Shown in pieces: positions 8,232 through 14,987 of a DNA stretch of 64,000 nt. A program made the position numbers and the translations under genes. Location of the stretch: positions 68,981 through 132,980 of the forward strand of contig DATKZY010000096.1 of assembly GCA_035527715.1 (NCBI GenBank). The letters run 5' to 3'. Source of the DNA: DSUN01 sp035527715 (GTDB lineage: Bacteria; Planctomycetota; PUPC01; DSUN01). Below the pieces are notes generated by a model that saw nothing but the letters and a program-made list of their open reading frames with translations, was not told the DNA's origin and did not search any database. Positions within the stretch are counted from its first letter, which is position 1. Each line of letters starts with the position of its first letter.

Positions 8232-8501
8232 TCAGGCCGGGGGCTGGACCAGGATCTTCGTGGTCATGCCGCGGCCGAGGGCGAGGCGCGTGCCCTTGAC
8301 CTCGACGAGGGCGGGACCGCGGCCGCGGTTGCGCAGCATCCGCACCTCGACACCGGGCACGAGGCCCATGGCCGAGAGGCGCGACGCCATGCCGCAGCCG
8401 GCGTCCAGCTTCACGAGGCGGACCCGCTGCCCCTCGGGCACACTGCCGAGGGCCAGCGTGCCGCCCGCGTCGCTCTTCCCTGCTCCGCGCTCCAGGGCCA
8501 C
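8232..8501 (-). CDS. feoA: Ferrous iron transport protein A
   Basis: An 89-residue SH3-like FeoA, a small cytoplasmic partner needed for FeoB function. The family pattern is visible as a Leu/Gly-rich beta barrel with LDAGCGMASRLSAMGLVPG followed by VRMLRNRGRGPALVEVKGTR and an end of the LGRGMTTKILV type. It starts at GTG 8501, with AAAGGA upstream, 12 nt after the regulator gene and 29 nt before feoB, so the three genes are one transcript. The regulator itself lacks the SH3-like third domain that full-length DtxR proteins carry; here the only SH3-like fold is this separate protein. Confidence 0.93.
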   Translation of the reverse strand: MALERGAGKSDAGGTLALGSVPEGQRVRLVKLDAGCGMASRLSAMGLVPGVEVRMLRNRGRGPALVEVKGTRLALGRGMTTKILVQPPA

Positions 8502-8513
8502 CGCGAGTCCTTT

Positions 8514-8933
8514 CTATCCCCTCGCCTCCCTGGCGTGGGGGCCCGGGCCGGGGCGCTCCCGGGCGCCCTGGACGAACTCCACCAGGCGGTCGAGCACCTG
8601 GGCCTCGATGGCGTGCTCCATCGCGCACGCGTTCCGCTCCGCCACCGCGCGGTCGAGGCCCAGGAAGTCCGACAGGAATCCCGTGAGCACGTCGTGCCGC
8701 CGCACCATCTCGCGCGCGATCCGCTCGCCCGCGGGCGTGAGCGTCACGTAGCTGTAGGGCGTGTGGTTCACCAGGTCCTTCGAGGCCAGGCTCCGCAGCG
8801 CGCCGGTCACCGAGGGCATCTGCACGCGGAGCCGGGCGGCGATGTCGCGCACCCGCGCCACCCGCTCCTCGCGCTCGAGGTGGTAGATCGCCTCGAGATA
8901 GTCTTCCAGGCTGGCGGAGAGTTCCGGCGACAC
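8514..8933 (-). CDS. DtxR/MntR-family metal-dependent repressor
   Basis: A 139-residue metalloregulator with an N-terminal winged helix (VRDIAARLRVQMPSVTGAL) and the dimerisation/metal domain (NACAMEHAIEAQVLDRL), and no C-terminal SH3 domain. Its likely job is Fe(II)-dependent repression of its own feo operon. Ligand positions are mixed: the N-terminal EDYLEAIY matches the Asp/Glu pair of MntR, while the Cys in ACAMEH sits where DtxR/IdeR has Cys102. Context and the operator sequence favour iron over manganese. The GTG at 8933 is taken as start; a GAGG lies 12 nt upstream, slightly far. The leader from the promoter is about 34 nt. Confidence 0.9.
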   Translation of the reverse strand: MSPELSASLEDYLEAIYHLEREERVARVRDIAARLRVQMPSVTGALRSLASKDLVNHTPYSYVTLTPAGERIAREMVRRHDVLTGFLSDFLGLDRAVAERNACAMEHAIEAQVLDRLVEFVQGARERPGPGPHAREARG

Positions 8934-8955
8934 GGCGGTTGTGAACCTCGGGTAA

Positions 8956-9003
8956 CAAAGTTAGCGTCGCCTAATTATACCCGCCCAGACCCCCGCGTGT
9001 CAA
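8956..9003 (-). promoter_or_regulatory. Consensus promoter with DtxR/IdeR-like box for the feo operon
   Basis: Minus strand: -35 TTGACA (8998-9003), 18-nt spacer, -10 TATAAT (8974-8979), both full consensus. Starting at the last base of the -10, the 19-mer TTAGGCGACGCTAACTTTG (8956-8974) matches the known DtxR/IdeR box TTAGGTTAGSCTAACCTAA at 14 of 19 positions. A bound regulator would cover the -10 and the start site, giving autoregulated, iron-repressed transcription. The promoter is read directly; the operator role is inferred. Confidence 0.75.
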
Positions 9004-9022
9004 GCGCGAATGCGAAGACAAC

Positions 9023-9051
9023 TTGACCCGGCGAGCCGCAATGACTACCCT
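9023..9051 (+). promoter_or_regulatory. Possible promoter of the DJ-1/PfpI-rseC pair
   Basis: Plus-strand TTGACC (9023-9028), 17-nt spacer and a poor -10, TACCCT (9046-9051). It would leave a 5' leader of roughly 110 nt. Weak call. Confidence 0.3.
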
Positions 9052-9163
9052 AGAGTTCTGCGCCGCAGCGCGTGCGCCCTGCGCACAGGCTGCGCGGGGC
9101 AAGACTCGCCCCTCTGGTTGCGGCCCTGTGGTCCGGGGCATTCCCGCGAAGAGGAGAACGGTC

Positions 9164-9796
9164 GTGCGAAGCATAGCGGTGGTCCTGGGCTGTCTGGTCG
9201 TGATGGCGCTCGGGTGCGGCCAGGAGGGCGGCCGGGGCGGCGCGAAGAAGCGGGGCACTGGCACGCCCCTGGCCGGGAAGAAGGCCGTCCTCATCGTCGC
9301 CCCCAAGGACTTCCGCGACGAGGAGCTGGAGGCGCCCCTGGCGCTCCTCCGGGCGAAGGGCTGCTCGGTGGCCGTCGCCTGCTCCTCGCTCGACGAGGCG
9401 GCCGGCATGCTCGGCGCGAAGGTCAAGCCCGAGGTCCTCCTGAAGGACATCGCGGCCACCGACTACGATGCCATCGTGTTCGTCGGAGGCGTGGGCGCGA
9501 GCGTCTACTTCGACGACCCGACCGCCCACGCGCTGGCCAAGGACGCCGTGGCCGCCGGCAAGATGCTTGCCGCCATTTGCGTCGCCCCGTCCATCCTCGC
9601 CCGCGCCGGCGTGCTCCGCGACAAGGAGGCGACCGCGTGGGACTCGCAGAAGGACGACCTGGAGAAGTGCGGCGCCCGCTGGTCCGACGGGCCCACCGCG
9701 CGCGATGGGCGGATCATCACGGGCAACGGGCCGAAGGCCGCCAAGCGGTTCGCCGAGGCGCTCGTCGAGGCCCTCGCCGAGCCGCCCAAGCCGTGA
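9164..9796 (+). CDS. DJ-1/PfpI-family lipoprotein
   Basis: A 210-residue protein with a lipoprotein signal (hydrophobic segment then MALGC lipobox, about residues 14-18) and a DJ-1/PfpI domain: VLIVAPKDFRDEEL at the start of the fold, the conserved Glu in DEELEAP, and the nucleophile elbow AAICVAPSILA with the reactive Cys. Members are chaperones, glyoxalases or proteases; export to the membrane face is less usual and suggests an envelope stress or deglycation role. The chosen GTG at 9164 has GAGGAG upstream; earlier in-frame codons would bury the signal peptide. It is followed after 13 nt by an RseC-like gene, so the two probably form one operon. Confidence 0.8.
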   Translation: MRSIAVVLGCLVVMALGCGQEGGRGGAKKRGTGTPLAGKKAVLIVAPKDFRDEELEAPLALLRAKGCSVAVACSSLDEAAGMLGAKVKPEVLLKDIAATDYDAIVFVGGVGASVYFDDPTAHALAKDAVAAGKMLAAICVAPSILARAGVLRDKEATAWDSQKDDLEKCGARWSDGPTARDGRIITGNGPKAAKRFAEALVEALAEPPKP

Positions 9797-9809
9797 CGAG
9801 GGAAGGGCC

Positions 9810-10220
9810 ATGCGCGAGGAAGGCACCGTCGTGGACGTCGAGGGGCGGCTCGCGCGTGTGCGCATGAAGCCCGGAGCTCAGTGCGGCCGGTGCTGCGCCT
9901 GCTCCGCCCTGGGCGGGGGCGACCGCGAGCTGGAGGTCGAGACCGACCTCCCCCTCCTACCGGGCTCCCGTGTCCTCGTCGAGATCCCCCGGGGCAATCC
10001 CTGGCTCAGCTCGCTCCTGCTCTTCGTGCTCCCGCTGGCCGGGCTGGTTGCGGGGGTTATCGTCGGCGCGCAGTGGGGAGGGGGCGACGCCGCGCCTCTG
10101 CTTCTCGGCTTCGGCCTGCTTGTCGCGCTCTTCGCCATGGCTGCGATCATTGACAAGACCATCATCCGCAAGCGCCAGAAGCCGCCGGCCATTGTCGAGG
10201 TGCTGGGGCCCGACACGTAG
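9810..10220 (+). CDS. rseC: RseC/MucC-family membrane protein
   Basis: A 136-residue protein with the RseC layout: an N-terminal cytoplasmic part with a Cys cluster (CGRCCACSALGG, residues about 28-39) and two transmembrane helices near residues 65-85 and 90-112, then a basic tail. RseC proteins act with SoxR-reducing Rsx/Rnf complexes or in sigma-E signalling; no rnf genes are in the window, so the role here is open. The ATG at 9810 lies 13 nt after the DJ-1/PfpI stop with GGAAGGG upstream. The product and its redox-type neighbour suggest an envelope redox function (inference). Confidence 0.8.
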   Translation: MREEGTVVDVEGRLARVRMKPGAQCGRCCACSALGGGDRELEVETDLPLLPGSRVLVEIPRGNPWLSSLLLFVLPLAGLVAGVIVGAQWGGGDAAPLLLGFGLLVALFAMAAIIDKTIIRKRQKPPAIVEVLGPDT

Positions 10221-10241
10221 ATGAGCGCACCCGTGCTGCCC

Positions 10242-10320
10242 ATAGGACCCATGGGACGCATGGGACATATGGGACCTGGGTGTTCTGCCCCATAGGTCCC
10301 ATATGTCCCATCGGTCCCAT
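10242..10320. repeat. Mirrored arrays of a 9-bp repeat forming a long palindrome
   Basis: Four tandem 9-mers of the form ATGGGACNN start at 10242, 10251, 10260 and 10269; three inverted 9-mers (NNGTCCCAT) occupy 10294-10320. Arms 10261-10277 and 10294-10310 are a perfect 17-bp inverted repeat, and the outer unit (10251-10257 with 10314-10320) pairs too. It lies between the rseC stop (10220) and the ribosome site of the next gene (10331-10337). Confidence 0.8.
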
Positions 10321-10344
10321 CTCAACCGCCGAAAGGAACACCCA

Positions 10345-11346
10345 ATGCCCAGGCCCAAGCGTGCGGCGCCCCCCGCCCCCGAGCGGGTCATCCGCGTCGC
10401 CTTCATCGGCGCGGGGGCGCGCGCCACGATGTCGCACTACCCCTCGATCCGCGACCTCCCGGGCGCCGAGATTTGCGCCATCGCCGAGCTGGACGCCGCG
10501 AAGCTGCGCAAGGCCGCCGAGCAGTTCGGCGTCAAGGCCATCTACACGAGCCACCGCGAGATGCTCGAGAAGGAGCGGCCCGACGTCGTCTACGCCATCA
10601 TGCCGCCGCACCACCTCTACGATGTGGCCTTCGCCGTGATGAGCGCCGGCTGCCACCTCATCATCGAGAAGCCGCCTGCCGTCGCCGCCGAGCAGACCCG
10701 CCAGATGGCCGTCCTCGCCCGGAAGAAGGGCCTCATCACCGGCGTCACCCTCCAGCGCCGCTACAGCCCCGTCGTCCGCGCGGCCAGGAAGCTCTGCGAG
10801 GAGCGCGGCCCCGTCCACTCCGCTGTCGCGACCTTCTACAAGAACACCGTCGGCGCCGGCCCCTACTACGGCGGGGCGATGGACATTCTGACCTGCGACG
10901 CGATCCACGCGGTGGACACGCTCCGCTACCTGTGCGGCGGCGAGGTGCGCAGCGTGGCGAGCGACGTGCGCCGCCTGCTGGCCGAGCACTTCACCGCCCA
11001 CTACGCTCTCGTGCGCTTCGACTCTGGCGTCACCGGCGTGCTCTTGACCAACTGGATGGCGGGCCGCCGCTTCTTCACGTTCGAGGTGCACGGCACGGGC
11101 ATCTCGGTCTTCGGCGACCCCGAGGAGGGCGGCAAGGCCTACGCCGACAACCAGAAGGAGCCGCTCCGCACCCTCGACCCCTTCGACCTCGCCGCGAGCA
11201 AGGAGCCGCACCGCGCCTACGGCGAGTACGACATGAACGCCCACTTCCTCTCCTGCGTCCGCCGCGGCGTGCAGCCCGAGACGAACCTCGATGACGCCGT
11301 GAAGACGATGGAACTCGTGGACCGCATCTACCATTCGCAAATCTGA
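10345..11346 (+). CDS. Gfo/Idh/MocA-family oxidoreductase
   Basis: A 333-residue NAD(P)-dependent sugar-type dehydrogenase. The N-terminal Rossmann fold shows VIRVAFIGAGARATMSHYP, and the family EKPP signature is present (IIEKPPAVAAEQTRQM), which supplies the catalytic-region Lys. The C-terminal alpha/beta domain carries DAIHAVDTLRYLCGG with the family's conserved Asp/His. No leader peptide, so cytoplasmic. The ATG at 10345 has GAAAGGA upstream; an earlier in-frame ATG at 10303 lies within the palindromic repeat and is rejected. Such enzymes oxidise sugars, inositols or sugar acids; the substrate is not visible. Confidence 0.87.
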   Translation: MPRPKRAAPPAPERVIRVAFIGAGARATMSHYPSIRDLPGAEICAIAELDAAKLRKAAEQFGVKAIYTSHREMLEKERPDVVYAIMPPHHLYDVAFAVMSAGCHLIIEKPPAVAAEQTRQMAVLARKKGLITGVTLQRRYSPVVRAARKLCEERGPVHSAVATFYKNTVGAGPYYGGAMDILTCDAIHAVDTLRYLCGGEVRSVASDVRRLLAEHFTAHYALVRFDSGVTGVLLTNWMAGRRFFTFEVHGTGISVFGDPEEGGKAYADNQKEPLRTLDPFDLAASKEPHRAYGEYDMNAHFLSCVRRGVQPETNLDDAVKTMELVDRIYHSQI

Positions 11347-11384
11347 CGCCGGCGACAAGGCCGCCGCAGGAGCACCCCCTCGGT

Positions 11385-11413
11385 TTGAAACGAGGGGGAG
11401 CCATGCGTAGACT
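11385..11413 (+). promoter_or_regulatory. Promoter of the ClC channel gene
   Basis: TTGAAA (11385-11390), 17-nt spacer, TAGACT (11408-11413). The 147-nt spacer 11347-11493 holds no other feature that I can support. Confidence 0.45.
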
Positions 11414-11493
11414 ATGGCGTGTTCTGAGGCGTGGGCGGTCCGCATGGGGCAGGCTTGCGCCGCGCGGAGGCGGGAAACCACAGGAGCGTTGCA

Positions 11494-13257
11494 GTGCCGC
11501 GGAAGTTGGTGGCCGAGGCGTGGCGCCGGCTGCGCACGCCGGGGGTGCCGTTGGGGCTCATCCTGGCCGGTGTCGTGGGCGTCGGGGCCGGGCTGGGTGC
11601 GGTGCTGTTCCGCTGGCTGATCGCCACGTTCCAGGGGCTGTTCTTCGGGGGCGGCAGGGAACTGCTGGGGTTCCTGGGGCAGTACTACGTGATCCTGGTG
11701 CCGGCAGCGGGCGGGTTGCTGGTGGGGCTGATCGTGAACTACTTCGCCAAGGAGGCGAAGGGGCACGGGGTGCCCGAGGTGATGCTGGCCGTGGCGGCGA
11801 AGGGGGGGCGAATCCGGCCTCGGGTGGCGGCGGCCAAGATCCTGGCGTCGGCCGTCTGCATCGGAAGCGGCGGCTCGGTGGGCCGCGAGGGGCCGATCGT
11901 GCAGATCGGCTCGGCGCTCGGGTCCACCGTGGGCCAACTCCTGCGGCTGCCGACCGTGTGGCTGCGGACCCTGGTGGGCTGTGGGGCGTCGGCGGGCATC
12001 TCGGCCACGTTCAACGCGCCGCTCGGCGGCTGCTTCTTCACGATGGAGCTGCTGTTCCGGTCGTTCGCCACCAAGGGCTTCGCCTTCGTCGTCGTCAGCG
12101 CCGTCGCCGGCAACCTGGTGGCGCTGGCCTTCCTGGGCAACAGCCCGGCGTTCGTGGTCGGCAACTACGCGCTGGCCGACGCCCGCGAGATGCTGCTCTA
12201 CGTGGGACTGGGCGTGCTGACCGGGCTGGTGGGCGTGGCGTTCATCAAGACCATTCACTTCTCCGAGAACCTCTTCGAGGCCATCCGCCGCATCCCCGAG
12301 TGGGTGAAGCCGGTGATCGGCGGGCTGATCGTGGGCTGCATCGGCCTCTACTCGCCCGACCTGTTCGGCGTGGGCTACGGCAAGACGCCGTGGGTGGGCC
12401 ACGCGAGCATTGACAACGTGCTGGCGGGGGAGATTCCGCTCAAGGTGCTGCTCGTCCTGGTGCTCCTGAAGCTGCTGGCGACCTCGACGACCATCGGCAG
12501 CGGGGGCAGCGGCGGGGTGTTCGCCCCGAGCCTGTTCCTCGGGGCGATGACGGGCGGCATCGTGGGACTCGCGGCGGCGCGCTTCTTCCCCGGCAGTCCT
12601 ACGGGCGAGGGCGCCTATGCCCTGGTCGGCGCCGCGGCGCTCTTCGCGGGCGTCGCCAGGGCGCCCATCACCAGCGTCGTGATGATCTTCGAGCTCACAC
12701 GCAACTACGCCCTCATCCTGCCCGTGATGACCACGGTCGTCGTGTGCACCGGCATCGTGCGCCTGTTGAGCCGCGAGACGATCTACACCGAGAAACTCAT
12801 CCGGCGCGGCATTGACCTCCAGAAAATGGGGCGCGCCCGGCTCGTCGCCGGTGTGCGCGTGGGCGACGTGATGACGGTGGACTTCCCGACCGTGCCCGGC
12901 GCCATGAGCCTCGCGGACCTCGCCGCGAGATTCCACGACACCGGCCACCATGGCTTCCCCGTCCTCGACAGCAAAGGCAAGCTCTGCGGCGTCGTCACCC
13001 TCTCCGACCTGCGCGAGGCCGAGCAGTTGATCGGTCACGAGGCCCTGGTCGTCGCCGACATATGCTCCCGCTCCCTCCTTACGGCCTATCCCGACGAAAC
13101 CGTGGGCGACGTGCTCTCCCGTGCCGCCGAGAGCAACTTCGGGCGCATCCCCATCGTGGACCCGGATGACGAGGGCAGGCTGCTCGGCGTCTTGCGGCGC
13201 ACAAGCCTCGTGGAGGCCTGGCACCACGCCATCGAGCGCGGCGAGGAACTGATCTGA
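11494..13257 (+). CDS. ClC-family chloride channel/antiporter with CBS pair
   Basis: A 587-residue membrane protein. ClC signatures are present: GHGVPEVM, the GSGGSVGREGPIVQIG loop with the gating Glu in GREGP, GASAGISATFNAPLGG, and GSGGSGGVFAPSLFLGAM. About residues 440-587 form two CBS domains (VGDVMTVDFPTV... and ICSRSLLTAYPDETVGDVL...), usually nucleotide-binding regulators of the channel. The GTG at 11494, with AGGAG 8 nt upstream, is chosen over an upstream ATG at 11431 because the extra 21 residues are Arg/Gly-rich and out of family. It ends 26 nt before the convergent sulfatase. It may act in chloride/proton balance or acid resistance. Confidence 0.9.
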   Translation: MPRKLVAEAWRRLRTPGVPLGLILAGVVGVGAGLGAVLFRWLIATFQGLFFGGGRELLGFLGQYYVILVPAAGGLLVGLIVNYFAKEAKGHGVPEVMLAVAAKGGRIRPRVAAAKILASAVCIGSGGSVGREGPIVQIGSALGSTVGQLLRLPTVWLRTLVGCGASAGISATFNAPLGGCFFTMELLFRSFATKGFAFVVVSAVAGNLVALAFLGNSPAFVVGNYALADAREMLLYVGLGVLTGLVGVAFIKTIHFSENLFEAIRRIPEWVKPVIGGLIVGCIGLYSPDLFGVGYGKTPWVGHASIDNVLAGEIPLKVLLVLVLLKLLATSTTIGSGGSGGVFAPSLFLGAMTGGIVGLAAARFFPGSPTGEGAYALVGAAALFAGVARAPITSVVMIFELTRNYALILPVMTTVVVCTGIVRLLSRETIYTEKLIRRGIDLQKMGRARLVAGVRVGDVMTVDFPTVPGAMSLADLAARFHDTGHHGFPVLDSKGKLCGVVTLSDLREAEQLIGHEALVVADICSRSLLTAYPDETVGDVLSRAAESNFGRIPIVDPDDEGRLLGVLRRTSLVEAWHHAIERGEELI

Positions 13258-13283
13258 GCCGCCATCCGCCCTGGGCCAACCCC

Positions 13284-14705
13284 CTACACACTGCCGGGAG
13301 GCCGCAGGTGGGCCTGGAGGTCGGCGTCGAAGCGGCGGAAGATGTCCGTCAGGCGGGCCACGATGTCCGGATGCTCGCCCGCGACGTTCTTCGTCTCGCC
13401 GATATCAGTCAAGAGATCGAACAGCAGCGGCGCTTTCTCCTGCGGCGCGCCCTTGGTCTGCGGTCGCCCGCCGGGCGCGACGACGTGGAGTTTCCACTTC
13501 CCCTGCCGCACGGCGGCGAGTTGGCCCTGCGCCGTGTGGTAGAAGAAGGCGTCGTAGGGCGATTTCGCCCCGGCCTCCCCTGCCAGCAGCGGCCAGATGT
13601 CCTTGCCGTCAATGATGCGGTCCTTGGGCGCCTCCGTGCCGGCGAGCCGGGCGAAGGTGGGCAGCAGGTCCATGATGGTCGCCACCTCGCGGCATTCTGC
13701 GCCCGCGGGCACTTGCCCGGGCCAGCGGACGATGCACGGCTCGCGCATGCCGCCCTCCCAGGTGGAGCCTTTCTTGCCGCGGAGCGGGCCGGCCGAGCCG
13801 GCGGCAGGGCCGTTGTCCGAGGTGTAGACCACCAGCGTCTTCTCGTCTATCCCGAGCTTCTTGAGCGCGGCGAGGATCTGCCCCACGCTCCAGTCAATGC
13901 ACTCGATGACGTCGCCGAAGAGGCCCGCGCCGCTCTTGTCCTTGAACCTCTCGGAAATATGCAGCGGGTAGTGCGGCATCGTGTGCGGCAGGTAGAGGAA
14001 GAACGGCTTGTCCTTGTTCGCCGTGATGAAGCGGACGGCCTCCTCGGTGTACCGCTCGGTCAGGGTCGCCTGGTCAACGGGATACTCGATGACCTTGTCG
14101 TTGCGCATCAGCGGCACGGTGCTGCGCTTGTGCTCGCCCTTGCGGCGGACCTCGTCGCTGAGGTCCGCCGGCAGCTTCGCGTCGGGCGCGTAGTCCATGT
14201 CCGGCGGCAGCCACATGTCGTTGCTGAAGGGAATGCCGAAGTAGTAGTCGAAGCCCTGGCTGGTGGGGAGGAACTGCTTCTGGTAGCCGAGATGCCACTT
14301 GCCGATGCAGGCGGTGGCGTAGCCCTGTGGCTTGAGCGCTTCGGCGACGGTTACTTCGGAAGGGTTCAGGCCCTTGGTGGAATTGGGGAAGAGCACGTGC
14401 TGGTGCATGCCCACCCGCCGCGGGTAGCAACCCGTCATCAGCGACGAGCGGGTCGGCGTGCACACGGGGGCGGTGACGTAGAAGTCCGAGAAGCGCGTGC
14501 CCTCGGTGGCCATGCGGTCAATGTTGGGCGTCTTGAACTTCGTGGCGCCGTAGCAGCCCAGGTCGCCATAGCCCTGGTCATCGGCATAGATGACGATGAA
14601 GCTCGGCTTCTGCGGCGGCGCGGCGGCAGCCTTTCCCCCGGCCATCAGGGCCGGCGTCAGCGCCCCCACGGTGCCGAGAAAGCGGCGGCGGGTGAGCGTC
14701 GGCAT
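13284..14705 (-). CDS. Tat-secreted sulfatase 1 (CTPTR)
   Basis: A 473-residue type I sulfatase of the arylsulfatase A/choline-sulfatase superfamily. It has a twin-arginine leader (TRRRFLGTVG), the metal-binding IYADDQGYGDLGCYG, and the formylglycine motif CTPTR (in APVCTPTRSSLMTG) whose Cys must be oxidised by a maturating enzyme not found in this window. Later segments include ACIGKWHLG, the active-site VVYTSDNG and the C-terminal subdomain LLFDLLTDIGETKN. It hydrolyses a sulfate ester of a sulfated glycan in the periplasm or outside. The ATG at 14705 with AGGAG upstream is preferred to the longer frame to 14768. It is closely related to sulfatase 5 (59474-60913), sharing DGKDIWPLL and LHPDE/LNPSE-type positions. 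Confidence 0.92.
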   Translation of the reverse strand: MPTLTRRRFLGTVGALTPALMAGGKAAAAPPQKPSFIVIYADDQGYGDLGCYGATKFKTPNIDRMATEGTRFSDFYVTAPVCTPTRSSLMTGCYPRRVGMHQHVLFPNSTKGLNPSEVTVAEALKPQGYATACIGKWHLGYQKQFLPTSQGFDYYFGIPFSNDMWLPPDMDYAPDAKLPADLSDEVRRKGEHKRSTVPLMRNDKVIEYPVDQATLTERYTEEAVRFITANKDKPFFLYLPHTMPHYPLHISERFKDKSGAGLFGDVIECIDWSVGQILAALKKLGIDEKTLVVYTSDNGPAAGSAGPLRGKKGSTWEGGMREPCIVRWPGQVPAGAECREVATIMDLLPTFARLAGTEAPKDRIIDGKDIWPLLAGEAGAKSPYDAFFYHTAQGQLAAVRQGKWKLHVVAPGGRPQTKGAPQEKAPLLFDLLTDIGETKNVAGEHPDIVARLTDIFRRFDADLQAHLRPPGSV

Positions 14706-14783
14706 CTTCTGCTCCTTTCTGTTAGAGGCGCCTGCCCCCGCCGGCAAGAGCGTCCACTGCGCGCCCACGCCGCGAAGGCCACG

Positions 14784-14861
14784 TTCGGAGTGCGGGCTTT
14801 AGCCCGTATCTTCGCGGTCGAATCGCCAATCCAAGATACGGCCTGAAGGCCGCACTCCGAA
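14784..14861. repeat. 28-bp near-perfect inverted repeat with internal mini-hairpins
   Basis: Arms 14784-14811 and 14834-14861 match at 25 of 28 positions around a 22-nt loop. Two of the differences keep a small palindrome inside each arm (GGGCTTTAGCCC on the left, GGCCTGAAGGCC on the right). The element occupies the 282-nt spacer 14706-14987, which otherwise shows nothing. Confidence 0.75.
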
Positions 14862-14987
14862 CCGGGGACTTTCCGCAACAAGAACGAGTTGATACATCTA
14901 TTCCCCTCGCAGATCAAGCCGCCCTGCGAACCGCACCGCGGCGGGATGAGAAACAGCGCGAGTGTTGTCCAACTAGGGCGGGAGCGC

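Noticed and set aside
10242..10320. Replication origin based on iteron-like repeats
   Set aside because: No initiator gene, no AT-rich melting region and no DnaA boxes seen nearby.
10162..13227. Minus-strand frame of 1021 codons opposite the oxidoreductase and ClC genes
   Set aside because: His/Ala/Asp/Arg-rich shadow; both plus-strand genes have clear catalytic or channel motifs.
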